Shown: piece after piece, positions 16,377-24,948 of the stretch
How the letters are laid out: every line of letters starts with the position of its first letter
How positions within the stretch are numbered: the stretch's first letter is position 1
DNA from: CAVXAE01 sp044225565
Lineage (GTDB): Bacteria; Pseudomonadota; Gammaproteobacteria; Steroidobacterales; Steroidobacteraceae
DNA: 35,654 nucleotides
NCBI GenBank assembly: GCA_044225565.1
Contig: JBGAIL010000029.1
Coordinates: forward strand, 1 to 35,654
Reading direction: 5' to 3'
Position numbers and translations under genes: made by a program
The notes under the pieces: model-generated
The model's input: the letters and a program-made list of their open reading frames with translations, nothing else
Database searches by the model: none
Told to the model about the DNA's origin: nothing

Positions 16377-17234
16377 ATGGCAATCATATTGATCACCGGG
16401 TGCGGCAGCGGGTTCGGCCGCGAGATGGCGGAGGAGTTCGCTCGCCGTGGCGACGAGGTCTACGCCGCGGTGCGCGCGCTGCCTGCGGCGACGCAGGCCA
16501 CCGCGGGCGCGGCCCATTTGCTCGAGCTCGACGTCACGAGCGGATCGTCCATCGACGCGGCGGTCGGCGCAGTGCTCGCCGTGGCCGGGCGCATCGACGT
16601 GCTGATCAACAATGCCGGCGTCCACCGGCTGGGCGCTTTCGAGGATATGCCCGAGCGAGACCTGCGGGAGATGATGGAGATCAACTTCTTCGGCCCGGTC
16701 CGTCTCACCCGCGCCGTGCTGCCCATCATGCGGTCCCAGCGCTCGGGCCACGTCGTGATGATCAGCTCGGTGGGAGCGCTGGTCTCCCGGGCGGCCGACG
16801 CGTACTACTGCGCCAGCAAGAGCGCGCTCGAGGCCGCGGCCGAAGCCCTTCGCTACGAGGTCGAGCCGTTCGGCATCCGCGTCAGCGCGGTGGAGCCCGG
16901 CGCGTTCCGCACGCACGTCGCGGAAAAGGGTGCGGCCAGGCTCTACGATCTCACCCGGTCGCCTTACGAAGGCCTGCTGGGATTTCGCAGCCGCCAGGTG
17001 CGCGAGGCCTGCCGGAACGGAGACGACCCGGCGGTGGTGGCTCGGGCGGTGGCGGATCTGGTTCACGATGGGTCGACGCTCGCCAGCCATGCGCTGCGCC
17101 AGCCGGTCGGCGCGCAGGCGCAAGCCATGGTGGAAACCCTGCGCGGACTGGACCCGGCGCAGCGGGATGCCATGATCCGCGCCAGATCCCGGATCGACTG
17201 GTGGACGCGGGGCGACGAGCCGCCGTCCGATTGA
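16377..17234 (+). CDS. Short-chain dehydrogenase/reductase (classical SDR)
   Basis: NAD(P)-dependent oxidoreductase of 285 residues. Cofactor motif TGCGSGFG (residues 7-14), NNAG, catalytic S131 (MISSVG) and Y144-x3-K148 (YCASK) are all present, followed by VEPGAFRT. The extra C-terminal length relative to a 250-residue SDR suggests a substrate-binding extension. It would interconvert an alcohol and a ketone in the pathway; the substrate is unknown. It is the last gene of the operon that begins at 4270 and is convergent with the LysR gene, with only 15 bases between their stops. A weak Shine-Dalgarno (AAAGGG) overlaps the end of the preceding permease gene. Confidence 0.9.
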   Translation: MAIILITGCGSGFGREMAEEFARRGDEVYAAVRALPAATQATAGAAHLLELDVTSGSSIDAAVGAVLAVAGRIDVLINNAGVHRLGAFEDMPERDLREMMEINFFGPVRLTRAVLPIMRSQRSGHVVMISSVGALVSRAADAYYCASKSALEAAAEALRYEVEPFGIRVSAVEPGAFRTHVAEKGAARLYDLTRSPYEGLLGFRSRQVREACRNGDDPAVVARAVADLVHDGSTLASHALRQPVGAQAQAMVETLRGLDPAQRDAMIRARSRIDWWTRGDEPPSD

Positions 17235-17249
17235 GCCGGCGCGCCCCGG

Positions 17250-18188
17250 TCAGCTGCGCGTGAAGGAAGCAACCTGCGCCAGCAGCCATTGCTGGAACGC
17301 GCCGATCTTCGGCTGGGCCGCCGATGATTCGCGTACCAGCAGGTAGTACGCGTATTCGGCGGGCACCTGCTGGTCGTACAGGCGGACCAGGTTGCCGGCC
17401 GCGAGCTCTTCAGCGACCAGCGCGCCGCGCCCCAGCGCGACGCCGAGCCCGCGCAACGCCGCGGTGATGACCATGTGTGAATGGCTGAATCGCGGGCCGC
17501 GGCCCACGTCGATATCCTCCATGCCCACGGCCAGGAGCCACGTCCGCCACTGCATCTGCATGTCGTCGTGCAGCAGCGTGTGGAATCGCAGGTTGCGCGG
17601 ATCGGTGAGCGGATGCTCGCCGTGCAACAGCGCCGGCGCGCATACCGGGAATATCTCTTCACCGAAGAGCTTCAGCGTCCGAAGCCCGGGCCAATTTCCG
17701 CGGCCGTAGCGGATCACCGCATCGATCCAGGGAGGGGAGATGTCCTCCGACTCGTTGCCGAACTCGTCCACCGGATTCTGCGTGGTGATGCGGACGTCCA
17801 GTTGAGGATGCGTCTGCAGGAAGTGCGGCAGCCGAGGGATGAGCCAGTGCGTGGCGAACGACTCGGTGGTCGAGATGCTGAGCAGCTCCTCGAAATCGCG
17901 ATGCACCAGGCTCTCGGTGGCGGCGCGCAGCCTGTTGAGCGCGGCCCGCACGGCGGGCAGGTAGGCCGCGCCTTCTTCGGTGAGCTGGATCTCGCGATTG
18001 CAGCGGCGAAAGAGCGAGAAGCCCAGCCAGTCCTCCAGGGTGCGCACCTGGTGGCTGACGGCGGATTGTGTGACGTGCAGTTCGCTCGCCGCCCGGGTGA
18101 AGCTCAGGTGGCGTGCCGCCGCCTCGAAGGCGCGCACGGCGGTGAGCGGAGGCAGAGTGGGTCGCGTCGCACGGGCCAAGGCCGGCAT
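17250..18188 (-). CDS. LysR-family transcriptional regulator, GcvA type (second copy)
   Basis: LTTR of 312 residues, paralogous to the one at 1865-2791 and with the same subgroup signatures: FEAAARHLSFTRAASELHV, TQSAVSHQVRTLEDWLG, and an effector domain containing DAVIRYGRGNW and FPVCAPALL. Its start lies 31 bases after the stop of the Gfo/Idh gene on the same strand, so it is probably cotranscribed with it from the intergenic region at 19219-19370. That region also holds site C and drives the UxaA gene in the opposite direction, the classic arrangement of a LysR gene facing its target. It is the best candidate for the regulator of the CTAAT-type sites (inference). Confidence 0.9.
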   Translation of the reverse strand: MPALARATRPTLPPLTAVRAFEAAARHLSFTRAASELHVTQSAVSHQVRTLEDWLGFSLFRRCNREIQLTEEGAAYLPAVRAALNRLRAATESLVHRDFEELLSISTTESFATHWLIPRLPHFLQTHPQLDVRITTQNPVDEFGNESEDISPPWIDAVIRYGRGNWPGLRTLKLFGEEIFPVCAPALLHGEHPLTDPRNLRFHTLLHDDMQMQWRTWLLAVGMEDIDVGRGPRFSHSHMVITAALRGLGVALGRGALVAEELAAGNLVRLYDQQVPAEYAYYLLVRESSAAQPKIGAFQQWLLAQVASFTRS

Positions 18189-18219
18189 CCTCCGTCCGGG
18201 GAACCGGATCGAGTCTAGC

Positions 18220-19218
18220 TCAAAGGCCGGAGCGCCACTGGCGGCGCGCTTCGTCGAGCGTTTCCATGATCGACAGCGTCTCCGAGAGCGGCATCACTGC
18301 GCTCTCCGTCCGTCCGGCGCGCACGGCTTCCATCAGCTCGACCGCCTGGTAGCCATAGCCGCTGCCGCTCACGGGATACTCGAGCGTCTGCGCTTCCTGC
18401 CCGTCGCGAATCAGGGTGAGGCGGGGCGGCTTGAAGATCGGCGCGGCCACGTGGATGCGGCCTGCGTCTCCCAGGATCTCGAGATCCGGCGAGCGGCGGG
18501 CGCGCAGCGAAACGTAGAGCAGGGAGCGGGCGCCGCCTGCGTGCTCGAGCACGAGCACATCGTGATCATCCACGCCGTGCCGGCCGATCTCGGCGCTGCT
18601 CAGCACCCGCTGCGGCGCGCCGAGGCACATCGAGCTCATCGAGACCAGGTACACGCCGGCATCGAGCAGCGCGCCGCCCCCGAGCTCGGGGGAAAAGAGG
18701 TAGTAGCCCGGCTCGGGATCCGGCACGAAGGCGCCGCCGCCGATCATCAGCTGGATTTGCCCGATCGCGCCCGAGGCGAGCAGTTCCCGCAATGCGCGCA
18801 CTGCCGGCAGGAACCGGGTCCACATGGCTTCCATGAGGAAGACGCCGCTCGTGCGCGCCAGGTCGATGGCTTCCCGGGCTTCCGCGGCATTCGTGGTGAA
18901 AGGCTTCTCGCAGAGCACGGCTTTTCGGTGCCGCAGGCAGGAAAGCATGTTTCCCGCATGAGCCACCGGAGGGCTCGCGATGTACACGGCGTCGATCGCC
19001 TCGTCCGCGGCGAGCGCTTCGTGCGAGCCGTGGGCGCGGGGAATGCCGAAGCGCTTCGCAAAGGAATCGGCGGCCGCCTGCGTCCTCGACCCGACGGCGA
19101 CCAGCCGGGCGCCCTGGGGACCGAGAGCCTGGAGCTCCGCGGCCATCACGGCCGCCATTCTCCCGGTCCCGAGGATTCCCCATCGGATCGGCGGGCACGA
19201 TTCGGACGAGCTCGGCAT
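18220..19218 (-). CDS. Gfo/Idh/MocA-family NAD(P)-dependent oxidoreductase
   Basis: Cytoplasmic dehydrogenase of 332 residues. The N-terminal Rossmann motif GILGTGRMAAV, the family-typical CEKP (LCEKPFT) and the C-terminal domain block GGGALLDAGVYLVSM are visible; EAMWTRFLP places it near the dihydrodiol/glucose-fructose-type branch. Members oxidise or reduce sugars, inositols and related polyols. The ATG at 19218 is chosen because the Rossmann strand begins 13 residues later; the frame extends upstream through the intergenic region, which contains the UxaA promoter, so a longer protein is unlikely. It precedes the second LysR gene on the minus strand and is divergent from the UxaA-type dehydratase, which fits a shared role in sugar-acid-like metabolism. 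Confidence 0.88.
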   Translation of the reverse strand: MPSSSESCPPIRWGILGTGRMAAVMAAELQALGPQGARLVAVGSRTQAAADSFAKRFGIPRAHGSHEALAADEAIDAVYIASPPVAHAGNMLSCLRHRKAVLCEKPFTTNAAEAREAIDLARTSGVFLMEAMWTRFLPAVRALRELLASGAIGQIQLMIGGGAFVPDPEPGYYLFSPELGGGALLDAGVYLVSMSSMCLGAPQRVLSSAEIGRHGVDDHDVLVLEHAGGARSLLYVSLRARRSPDLEILGDAGRIHVAAPIFKPPRLTLIRDGQEAQTLEYPVSGSGYGYQAVELMEAVRAGRTESAVMPLSETLSIMETLDEARRQWRSGL

Positions 19219-19306
19219 GGGAGGCTCTTCGGCCAGCGTCGCATCGACGCGCGCAGGAGCGTAATGCAATCGGGGCGCGCCCGGCCGTCGCGCCGCATGA
19301 CTCTTA

Positions 19307-19362
19307 CTAATGACCCGCATGAGCTCTTTGCATTGGTTCGTGCAGGAGCCCTGGAGGAGAAT
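19307..19362 (+). promoter_or_regulatory. Site C: GcvA-like operator plus promoter of the UxaA-type gene
   Basis: CTAAT-GACCCGC-ATGA at 19307-19322 has the exact CTAAT core known for GcvA. It is followed by TTGGTT (19333-19338), an 18-base spacer and GAGAAT (19357-19362). GTG 19371 starts 9 bases after the -10-like element. A GGAGGAG at 19353-19359 overlaps the -10 and could instead act as Shine-Dalgarno if transcription starts further upstream. The flanks resemble site B over about 30 bases (GCAT-x-ACT-x-T upstream, then ATGAC-x-CGCATGA). Confidence 0.5.
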
Positions 19363-19370
19363 CCGGCGCA

Positions 19371-20891
19371 GTGGAACCGGACAGCTCCCCGACACTTCGA
19401 CTGCACGCGGCGGACAACGTGGCCGTCGCCCGAAGTGATATCCGGTCCGGCTCGATCGTCGAAGGCGATGTGCGCGCGCTGGACGATATCCCCGCCGGTC
19501 ACAAGGTCGCCGTGCGGGCGATCGCCGCTGGAGACGCCGTTCTCAAATATTCCAGCCCCATCGGCGTTGCTGCGCAGGCGATCGAAGCGGGGCGACACGT
19601 ACACAGCCACAACGTCATCGCGGAGTTGCCCCAGAGGGAGCACGCATCGCGCCGCACCGCGGGCACGACGGGTGGCGCGGCAGGGCAGGCCTCGTTCCAG
19701 GGCTTCGTGAGGCCGGATGGTCGAGTAGCCACTCGCAACTACGTCGGCATCGTCACGACGGTCAATTGCTCCGCAACCGTGGCGCGCCTCATCGCTGCGC
19801 AGTTCGATGCGGAAAAGTTGCGACGGTTTCCGGGAGTGGACGGTGTCGTCGCGCTCGCTCACGGCTCGGGGTGCGCGATGTCGAAGGCGAGCGAAGGCTT
19901 CCGGGTGCTGCGGCGGACGCTCGCGGGCTACGCGCGCCATCCCAATTTCGCCGGCGTGCTCGTGTTGGGGCTGGGCTGCGAGCAGAACCAGGCCGATGCG
20001 CTGCTGGAGGATTTCTCGCTGAAGGGAACGGCCGGAACCGATTCGCTGGTGATCCAGGAGGAGGGCGGCACGCGGCCCTCCGTCGAGGCCGGCGTTCGCA
20101 GCATCGAGCGCCTGCTCGAGCGTGCATCGCAGGCGCGCCGTGAAACGGTGTCTGCCAGCCACATCAGCCTGGCGCTCGAGTGTGGAGGCTCGGACGGTTA
20201 CTCCGGTATTTCAGCGAACCCTGCGCTGGGCGCCGCCGCGGACCTGCTGGTGTCGCACGGCGGCACGGTCGTGCTCTCCGAGACCCCGGAGATCATTGGC
20301 GCCGAGCACTTGCTGATCCAGCGCGCGGTTTCGGATGAGGTCGCCCGACAGCTCGAGGATCGCGTGGCCTGGTGGCGCGAATACACGCGAAGCCACGGGG
20401 TTTCCGTAGGTGACAACCCTTCCGAAGGCAATCGACGGGGCGGCATCACGACGATCTTCGAGAAGTCCCTCGGTGCCGTGGCCAAGGCCGGTACCTCCCC
20501 GCTCGAGGCCGTGTACGAGTACGCGCAGCCGATCGACCGGCCGGGGCTCGTGTTCATGGACTCGCCCGGCTACGACCCGGTCGCGGTGACCGGCCAGGTG
20601 GCGTCCGGATGCAACATCGTGTGCTTCACCACGGGCCGCGGCGCAGTCTTCGGCTGCCGCCCGGTGCCGAGCCTGAAGCTGTCGACCCATACCGCCCTGT
20701 ACCGCCGGATGGCCGGCGACATCGACCTCGACTGTGGCGGCATCGTCGAGGGCCGGGAGACCGTGCAGGATGCGGGAAGGCGCATCTTCGAGCGCATCCT
20801 GGCGACGGCCTCCGGCGAGCGCACGTGCAGCGAAACGCTGGGCTTCGGCAGCGACGAGTTCGTTCCCTGGCAGCTCGGCGCCGTGCTCTGA
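19371..20891 (+). CDS. UxaA-family dehydratase (altronate/galactarate dehydratase type)
   Basis: Sugar-acid dehydratase of 506 residues in the D-galactarate dehydratase/altronate hydrolase family. An N-terminal SAF-type domain (about residues 10-80, with DIRSGSIVEGDVRALDDIPAG and GRHVHSHNV) is joined to the catalytic UxaA domain starting at GFVRPDGRVATRNYVGIV. Family blocks HGSGCAMS, VLGLGCEQNQ, LECGGSDGYSGISANPALG, FMDSPGYDPVAVTGQVASG and TTGRGAVFGCRPVPSLK are present, with conserved cysteines expected to bind iron. The product would be a 2-keto-3-deoxy sugar acid, the kind of compound the XylX-like enzyme at 12752 dehydrates again. The start is GTG 19371 (see site C). It is divergent from the Gfo/Idh-LysR pair and 109 bases upstream of the TonB receptor. 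Confidence 0.9.
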   Translation: MEPDSSPTLRLHAADNVAVARSDIRSGSIVEGDVRALDDIPAGHKVAVRAIAAGDAVLKYSSPIGVAAQAIEAGRHVHSHNVIAELPQREHASRRTAGTTGGAAGQASFQGFVRPDGRVATRNYVGIVTTVNCSATVARLIAAQFDAEKLRRFPGVDGVVALAHGSGCAMSKASEGFRVLRRTLAGYARHPNFAGVLVLGLGCEQNQADALLEDFSLKGTAGTDSLVIQEEGGTRPSVEAGVRSIERLLERASQARRETVSASHISLALECGGSDGYSGISANPALGAAADLLVSHGGTVVLSETPEIIGAEHLLIQRAVSDEVARQLEDRVAWWREYTRSHGVSVGDNPSEGNRRGGITTIFEKSLGAVAKAGTSPLEAVYEYAQPIDRPGLVFMDSPGYDPVAVTGQVASGCNIVCFTTGRGAVFGCRPVPSLKLSTHTALYRRMAGDIDLDCGGIVEGRETVQDAGRRIFERILATASGERTCSETLGFGSDEFVPWQLGAVL

Positions 20892-20908
20892 GCGCCGCAT
20901 TACTTTCG

Positions 20909-20963
20909 TTGATGACGCGCATGAAAAAGCCTCGCTTGTTGCGCCGCGCGCCTCGCCTATCTT
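20909..20963 (+). promoter_or_regulatory. Site B: GcvA-like operator plus promoter of the TonB receptor operon
   Basis: TTGAT-GACGCGC-ATGA (20909-20924) is followed after 11 bases by TTGTTG (20936-20941), a 16-base spacer and TATCTT (20958-20963), the best sigma-70-like match of the four promoters. AAAAG-x-CTC after the ATGA is shared with site A. Here the start codon (GTG 21001) lies about 30 bases downstream of the predicted transcription start with GGGGGA at 20988-20993, so this unit has a normal leader. Confidence 0.6.
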
Positions 20964-21000
20964 AAGCGCCACAAACCTTAATCGACCGGGGGACTCCATC

Positions 21001-23333
21001 GTGAAGAGATCCATCGCCGTCATCCTGGGAGCGGCCGTCTGCACACCGCCGCTAGCCGTGGCTCAGGAACAACAGGACGCCACCGTGGGCGAGGTGCTCG
21101 TGACCGCCCAGCGGCGCGTCGAGTCGGTGCAGGACGTGCCGATCAGCGTGAGCGTCTTCACCTCGCAGGATCTCGAGAAGTCGAACATCAACGAGGCGAA
21201 GGACTACCTGCAGTTCGCGCCGAACGTCAGCTTCACCGAGGACGGCGAGGTCGGCAACCGCGGCATCAGCATCAGCATCCGCGGCGTGAGCGACGTCAGC
21301 CTCGGAGAGGTCGTGACGGCCAACTCCATCGGCTTCTATCTCGACGAGTTCAACGTCGGCACCGTCGCCAACGGCGTGATCAACCCGCAGCTGCGCGACG
21401 TCGAGCAGATCGAGGTGCTGCGCGGCCCGCAGGGCACCTACTTCGGGCGCAACGCGCTCGCGGGCGCGCTCAACATCACCACCAAGAAGCCCAAGCAGAC
21501 GTTCGAGGCCGAAGGCACGGTGCGCGCGTCGCGCTTCAACACCTGGGGCGTCGGTGGCGTGCTGAACGTGCCGCTGTCCGACAAGGTGGCGGCGCGGCTG
21601 GTGGCGGACTATGACGAGACCGACGGGCTGGTCAAGAACGTGAACCCGGACGGGCGCTCGAACTCGGGCGGCGAGAGCAAGTACGCGCGTCTCGGCCTGC
21701 GCGCCACGCCGAACGACGCCCTCACCATGGACCTGAGCCTCGCCTACTCGAAGGACCAGGACGGCTTCGACGCCGAAGTGCCGTCCGGCGTGCTGGACCT
21801 CGACACGCAGGCCATCTTCGGCAGCAGCTTCGTGCCGATCGGAGAGGGCCTCGGCTTCTACCCGCAGAACCAGCGCCGCGTGAACCACGACGCCGACGAA
21901 TACAACAACAACAGCTACAAGCTCGCGAACCTGCGCTTCGCGTACGACCTCGGCGGCATGGAGATCAAGTCCATCACCGGCGCCATCGACAGCGACAACT
22001 CCCGGTTCTTCGACCAGGACAACATCAGCGTCGATGCGATCGTGCGCCAGAACCGGTACTCCGGAAAATCCTTCAGCCAGGAACTGCGCCTGCAGTCGAC
22101 CGGCGAGCGCACCGTGCAGTGGACGGTCGGCGCCCTGTACGCGAAGGACAAGATCCGGCAGTTCAACTCGGTGCGCGCGGGCTCGGAGGGCTCCTACACG
22201 GATCCCGTCACCGGCGAGGTCATCGGGCTGCTGCCGCCGATCCCCGCGGGATTCCGCATCAACGAGAACCGGCGTTCGTTCACCACCACTTCGTACGCGG
22301 CCTTCGGCGACATCAGCTGGAAGCTCGCCGAGCTGTGGACGTTGAAGACCGGCGCGCGCTACACGCGCGACAAGGTGGCCAACCGCTTCTACGACGTCGT
22401 GAACTTCGAGGGCGCGCCGCTCGACGGCGCGGGCTCGGACACCTTCACCGACTTCGCACCGCGCGTCGTGCTCCAGTTCGAGCCCAGTGCGGATGCCACC
22501 TGGTACCTGACGGCCTCCAAGGGCTACAAGGCGGGCGGGGTCGACATCCTGTTCGTGCCGAGCGAGACCGATCCGGGCACGCAGGTCGGGCTCAACAGGG
22601 CGTTCGATCCCGAGGAGATGTACAACTACGAGATCGGGTTCAAGGGCCGGTTCGCGGACGGGCGCGGCCGCTTCAGCGCCGCCGCGTTCTACCTCGACTG
22701 GAAGGACATGCAGGTGCAGACCAACTTCCTGCGCGACCCGAACGACATCAGCTCCTCGGTGCAGGCGACGCTCAATGCCTCGGGCGCGAAGACCAAGGGC
22801 CTGGAGTTCGACCTCTCCGGGCAGCTTAGAGATCACCTGCACGCCGGCGTGACCGGCGGCTACCTGGACGGCAAGTTCGAGGACTTCCCGGAAGCGGTGC
22901 TCGCCGGGAACAACCAGATCGACATGTCGAACGCGAAGCTGCCGAGGACGCCGGAATGGACCGGCAGCGCCTACGCGGAGTACGGCTTCTCGGTCGGCGA
23001 CAACCTGAGCCCGTTCGTCCGCGGCGAGCTCGTGTATCGCGCCAAGAGCGCCGGCGACCTGGAAGGCGCCGCTGCCCTGAGCCGTCGTGCCATCCTGAGC
23101 GGCGGCAACGCCGGCCAGGTGCTCCCGGAGTTCCCGTACGTGATGCCGTCCTACACGGTGTTCAACCTGCGGGCCGGCCTGGGCGGCGAGAAGTTCGACC
23201 TGCAGGCCTATGTCGAGAACGTGTTCGACAAGGAGTACTACAACGGCACGGGCGACAACTCGGCCTCGCCGGCATCCGCCTGCGCCCGCATCCGCGCATC
23301 TGGGGCCTGCAGGCCGTCTATCGCATGAAGTGA
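21001..23333 (+). CDS. TonB-dependent outer-membrane receptor (frameshifted at the extreme C-terminus)
   Basis: Outer-membrane uptake receptor of roughly 776 residues. Signal peptide KRSIAVILGAAVCTPPLAVA, then the plug domain (EVLVTAQRRVESVQDVPISV; VEQIEVLRGPQGTYFGRNA; GALNITTKKP), then a 22-stranded-type barrel. It is the iron-complex/CirA-like branch widely used for uptake of many organics. In the sequence as given, one base appears to be missing near 23262 (in the GDNSASPAS stretch): restoring it gives a tail containing GIRLRPHPRIWGLQAVYRMK and a stop at 23331-23333, a typical aromatic receptor C-terminus, whereas the uncorrected frame ends at 23326-23328 without it. The corrected stop overlaps the next ATG (TGATG). 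Likely to import the substrate of this island across the outer membrane. Confidence 0.88.
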
Positions 23334-24948
23334 TGGAGCCGGCGCGCGGAATGCAGGAATTCGACGTCGTCATCGCAGGTGCCGGAGTCAACGGCCTTTC
23401 GTGCGCCTGCGCGCCCGCGAAGACCGGGCTCAAGGTCTGCGTGGTGGAAGGCAACGACTCGGTCGGCGGCGGCGCGGTCACCCGCGAGGTGACCGTGCCG
23501 GGCTTCAAGGACGACCTCTACGGCTCCTCCCACGTCTGGATCCACTGCAACCCGGATTTCAAGGAGATCAAGCAGGAGCTCGAGCGCTTCGGCCTGAAGT
23601 ACCTCTGGTCCGAGGACCACATCACCGGCCATCCGGACCGGGGCGGCGGGCCGGGCATCGTCATCCATCGCAGCATCGACAAGACCCTCGAGAGCATCGC
23701 GCGCTACTCGGAGAAGGACGCGCAGCGCTACCGGCGCGTCTACGACGATTTCAGCCTGATCCGCGAAGGCTTCCTCAAGGCGTTCTTCTCGCCGCCCGCG
23801 CCGCCGCCGTCGATGCGCCAAGGCGGCGCCTGCGCGCTATTCCCCGCTGAGCGCGCTCGCCTGGGTGGAGCAGAACTTCGAGAACGATTTCGTCCGCGCG
23901 GTGATGCTCAATTGGGCGCTCGCGCCGCAGATCCTGCCGGAGCAGGAGGGGGCGGGGCAGTCGTTCTACATCATGATCCCGGCCATCCACGTCTATGGCC
24001 AGGCGATCCCGCAGGGCGGCAGCATGCAGCTGCCGCTCGCGATGTGAAAACGGTACATCGAAGGTCACGGCGGGCAGGTGCTGACCGGCGTCCGCGTGAA
24101 GCAGTTCATCATCGAGGGCGGGGAGTCGCGGCCCGAGCTCGCCGATTGGCGTGCGTGATTCGCGCCAGGCGCGCGGTCGTGTCCTCTCTCGAGTCTAAAC
24201 AGACGTTCAAGAAGCCCACGCCGCGCCGAGCACTGACCGATACCGATTTCAGTGGAGCTGCGGATGGGCGTCGTCTACTTCACCAGCATCTGTCGCATCC
24301 ATCTCGCGCTGACGGAGCCGCCGCCTTCTACGAACGGCGCGGACATGAGCGCCTGCCCGTTCCATCGCATCGTGGACTCGATGCCTCAGATGATCAAACA
24401 GTACGCCGAGATGGCGCAGGGCATCCCGCCTTCCGACCCGTTCCTGTGGAGCGCCTGCTGGACGCTGATGGACCCGACCCGCGCCCCGGAAGGCAAGCAC
24501 ACGCTCATCCTCGACACGTTCGTCTCCAACTGGCCTGCGACGGCGCAGCCAGTACATCAAGACGCGGTACGCCCTGGAGGTGCTGGTGCCGAAGCTGCGC
24601 CAGTACGCGCCGAACCTGGACGACGGCAAGATCCTCGGCTACTACGTGGACGCGTGAGAGCGCCTTGGAGGCCGCCAACCCTGCCCTGGTGGATGGCACC
24701 ACGCATGGCGGCGAGCGCGTGCAGGCGCAGCTCGGCTATTTCCGCCTGCCCCCTGGCTACCTGCACTACCGCCTGCCTCCGCTCAAGAAGCCGTACATGA
24801 CAGGGCCGCATATCCGGGTGGCGGTACTGCCATCCGGGCGGCGGCACTGTTGCAGGACCTGGGCCTGAAGAAACCCGTTGCCGCCGGTCGCCTGATGCTG
24901 CAGGACCTCGGCGCTAAGCGGGGCGCGACTAGGAAATCATCGCGATGA
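23333..24948 (+). pseudogene. FAD-dependent oxidoreductase, copy 3, multiply frameshifted
   Basis: Third paralogue of the oxidoreductases at 4270 and 9455. In the first frame, FAD motif GAGVNG, VVEGND and GGGAVTREVTVPGFKDDLYG are intact to about 23810. A frameshift then moves the reading frame: WVEQNFEND through GQSFYIMIPAIHVYGQAIPQ (about 23860-24047) is followed by TGA at 24045. A third frame carries VVSSLESKQTF, and from 24260 MGVVYF to CWTLMDPTRAPEGKHTLILDTFV is clean; further shifts near 24530 and a TGA near 24656 interrupt ESALEAANPALVDGTTHGGER. It ends with LQDLGLKKP and a stop at 24946-24948 overlapping the next ATG. Sequence similarity to the paralogues is retained between lesions, so this is either very recent decay or sequencing error. 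Start: ATG 23333 overlapping the receptor stop, or ATG 23351. Confidence 0.85.

Noticed and set aside
21052..23508. 818-codon minus-strand frame across the TonB receptor gene
   Set aside because: The receptor on the plus strand has clear plug and barrel motifs; the antisense frame is low-complexity shadow sequence.
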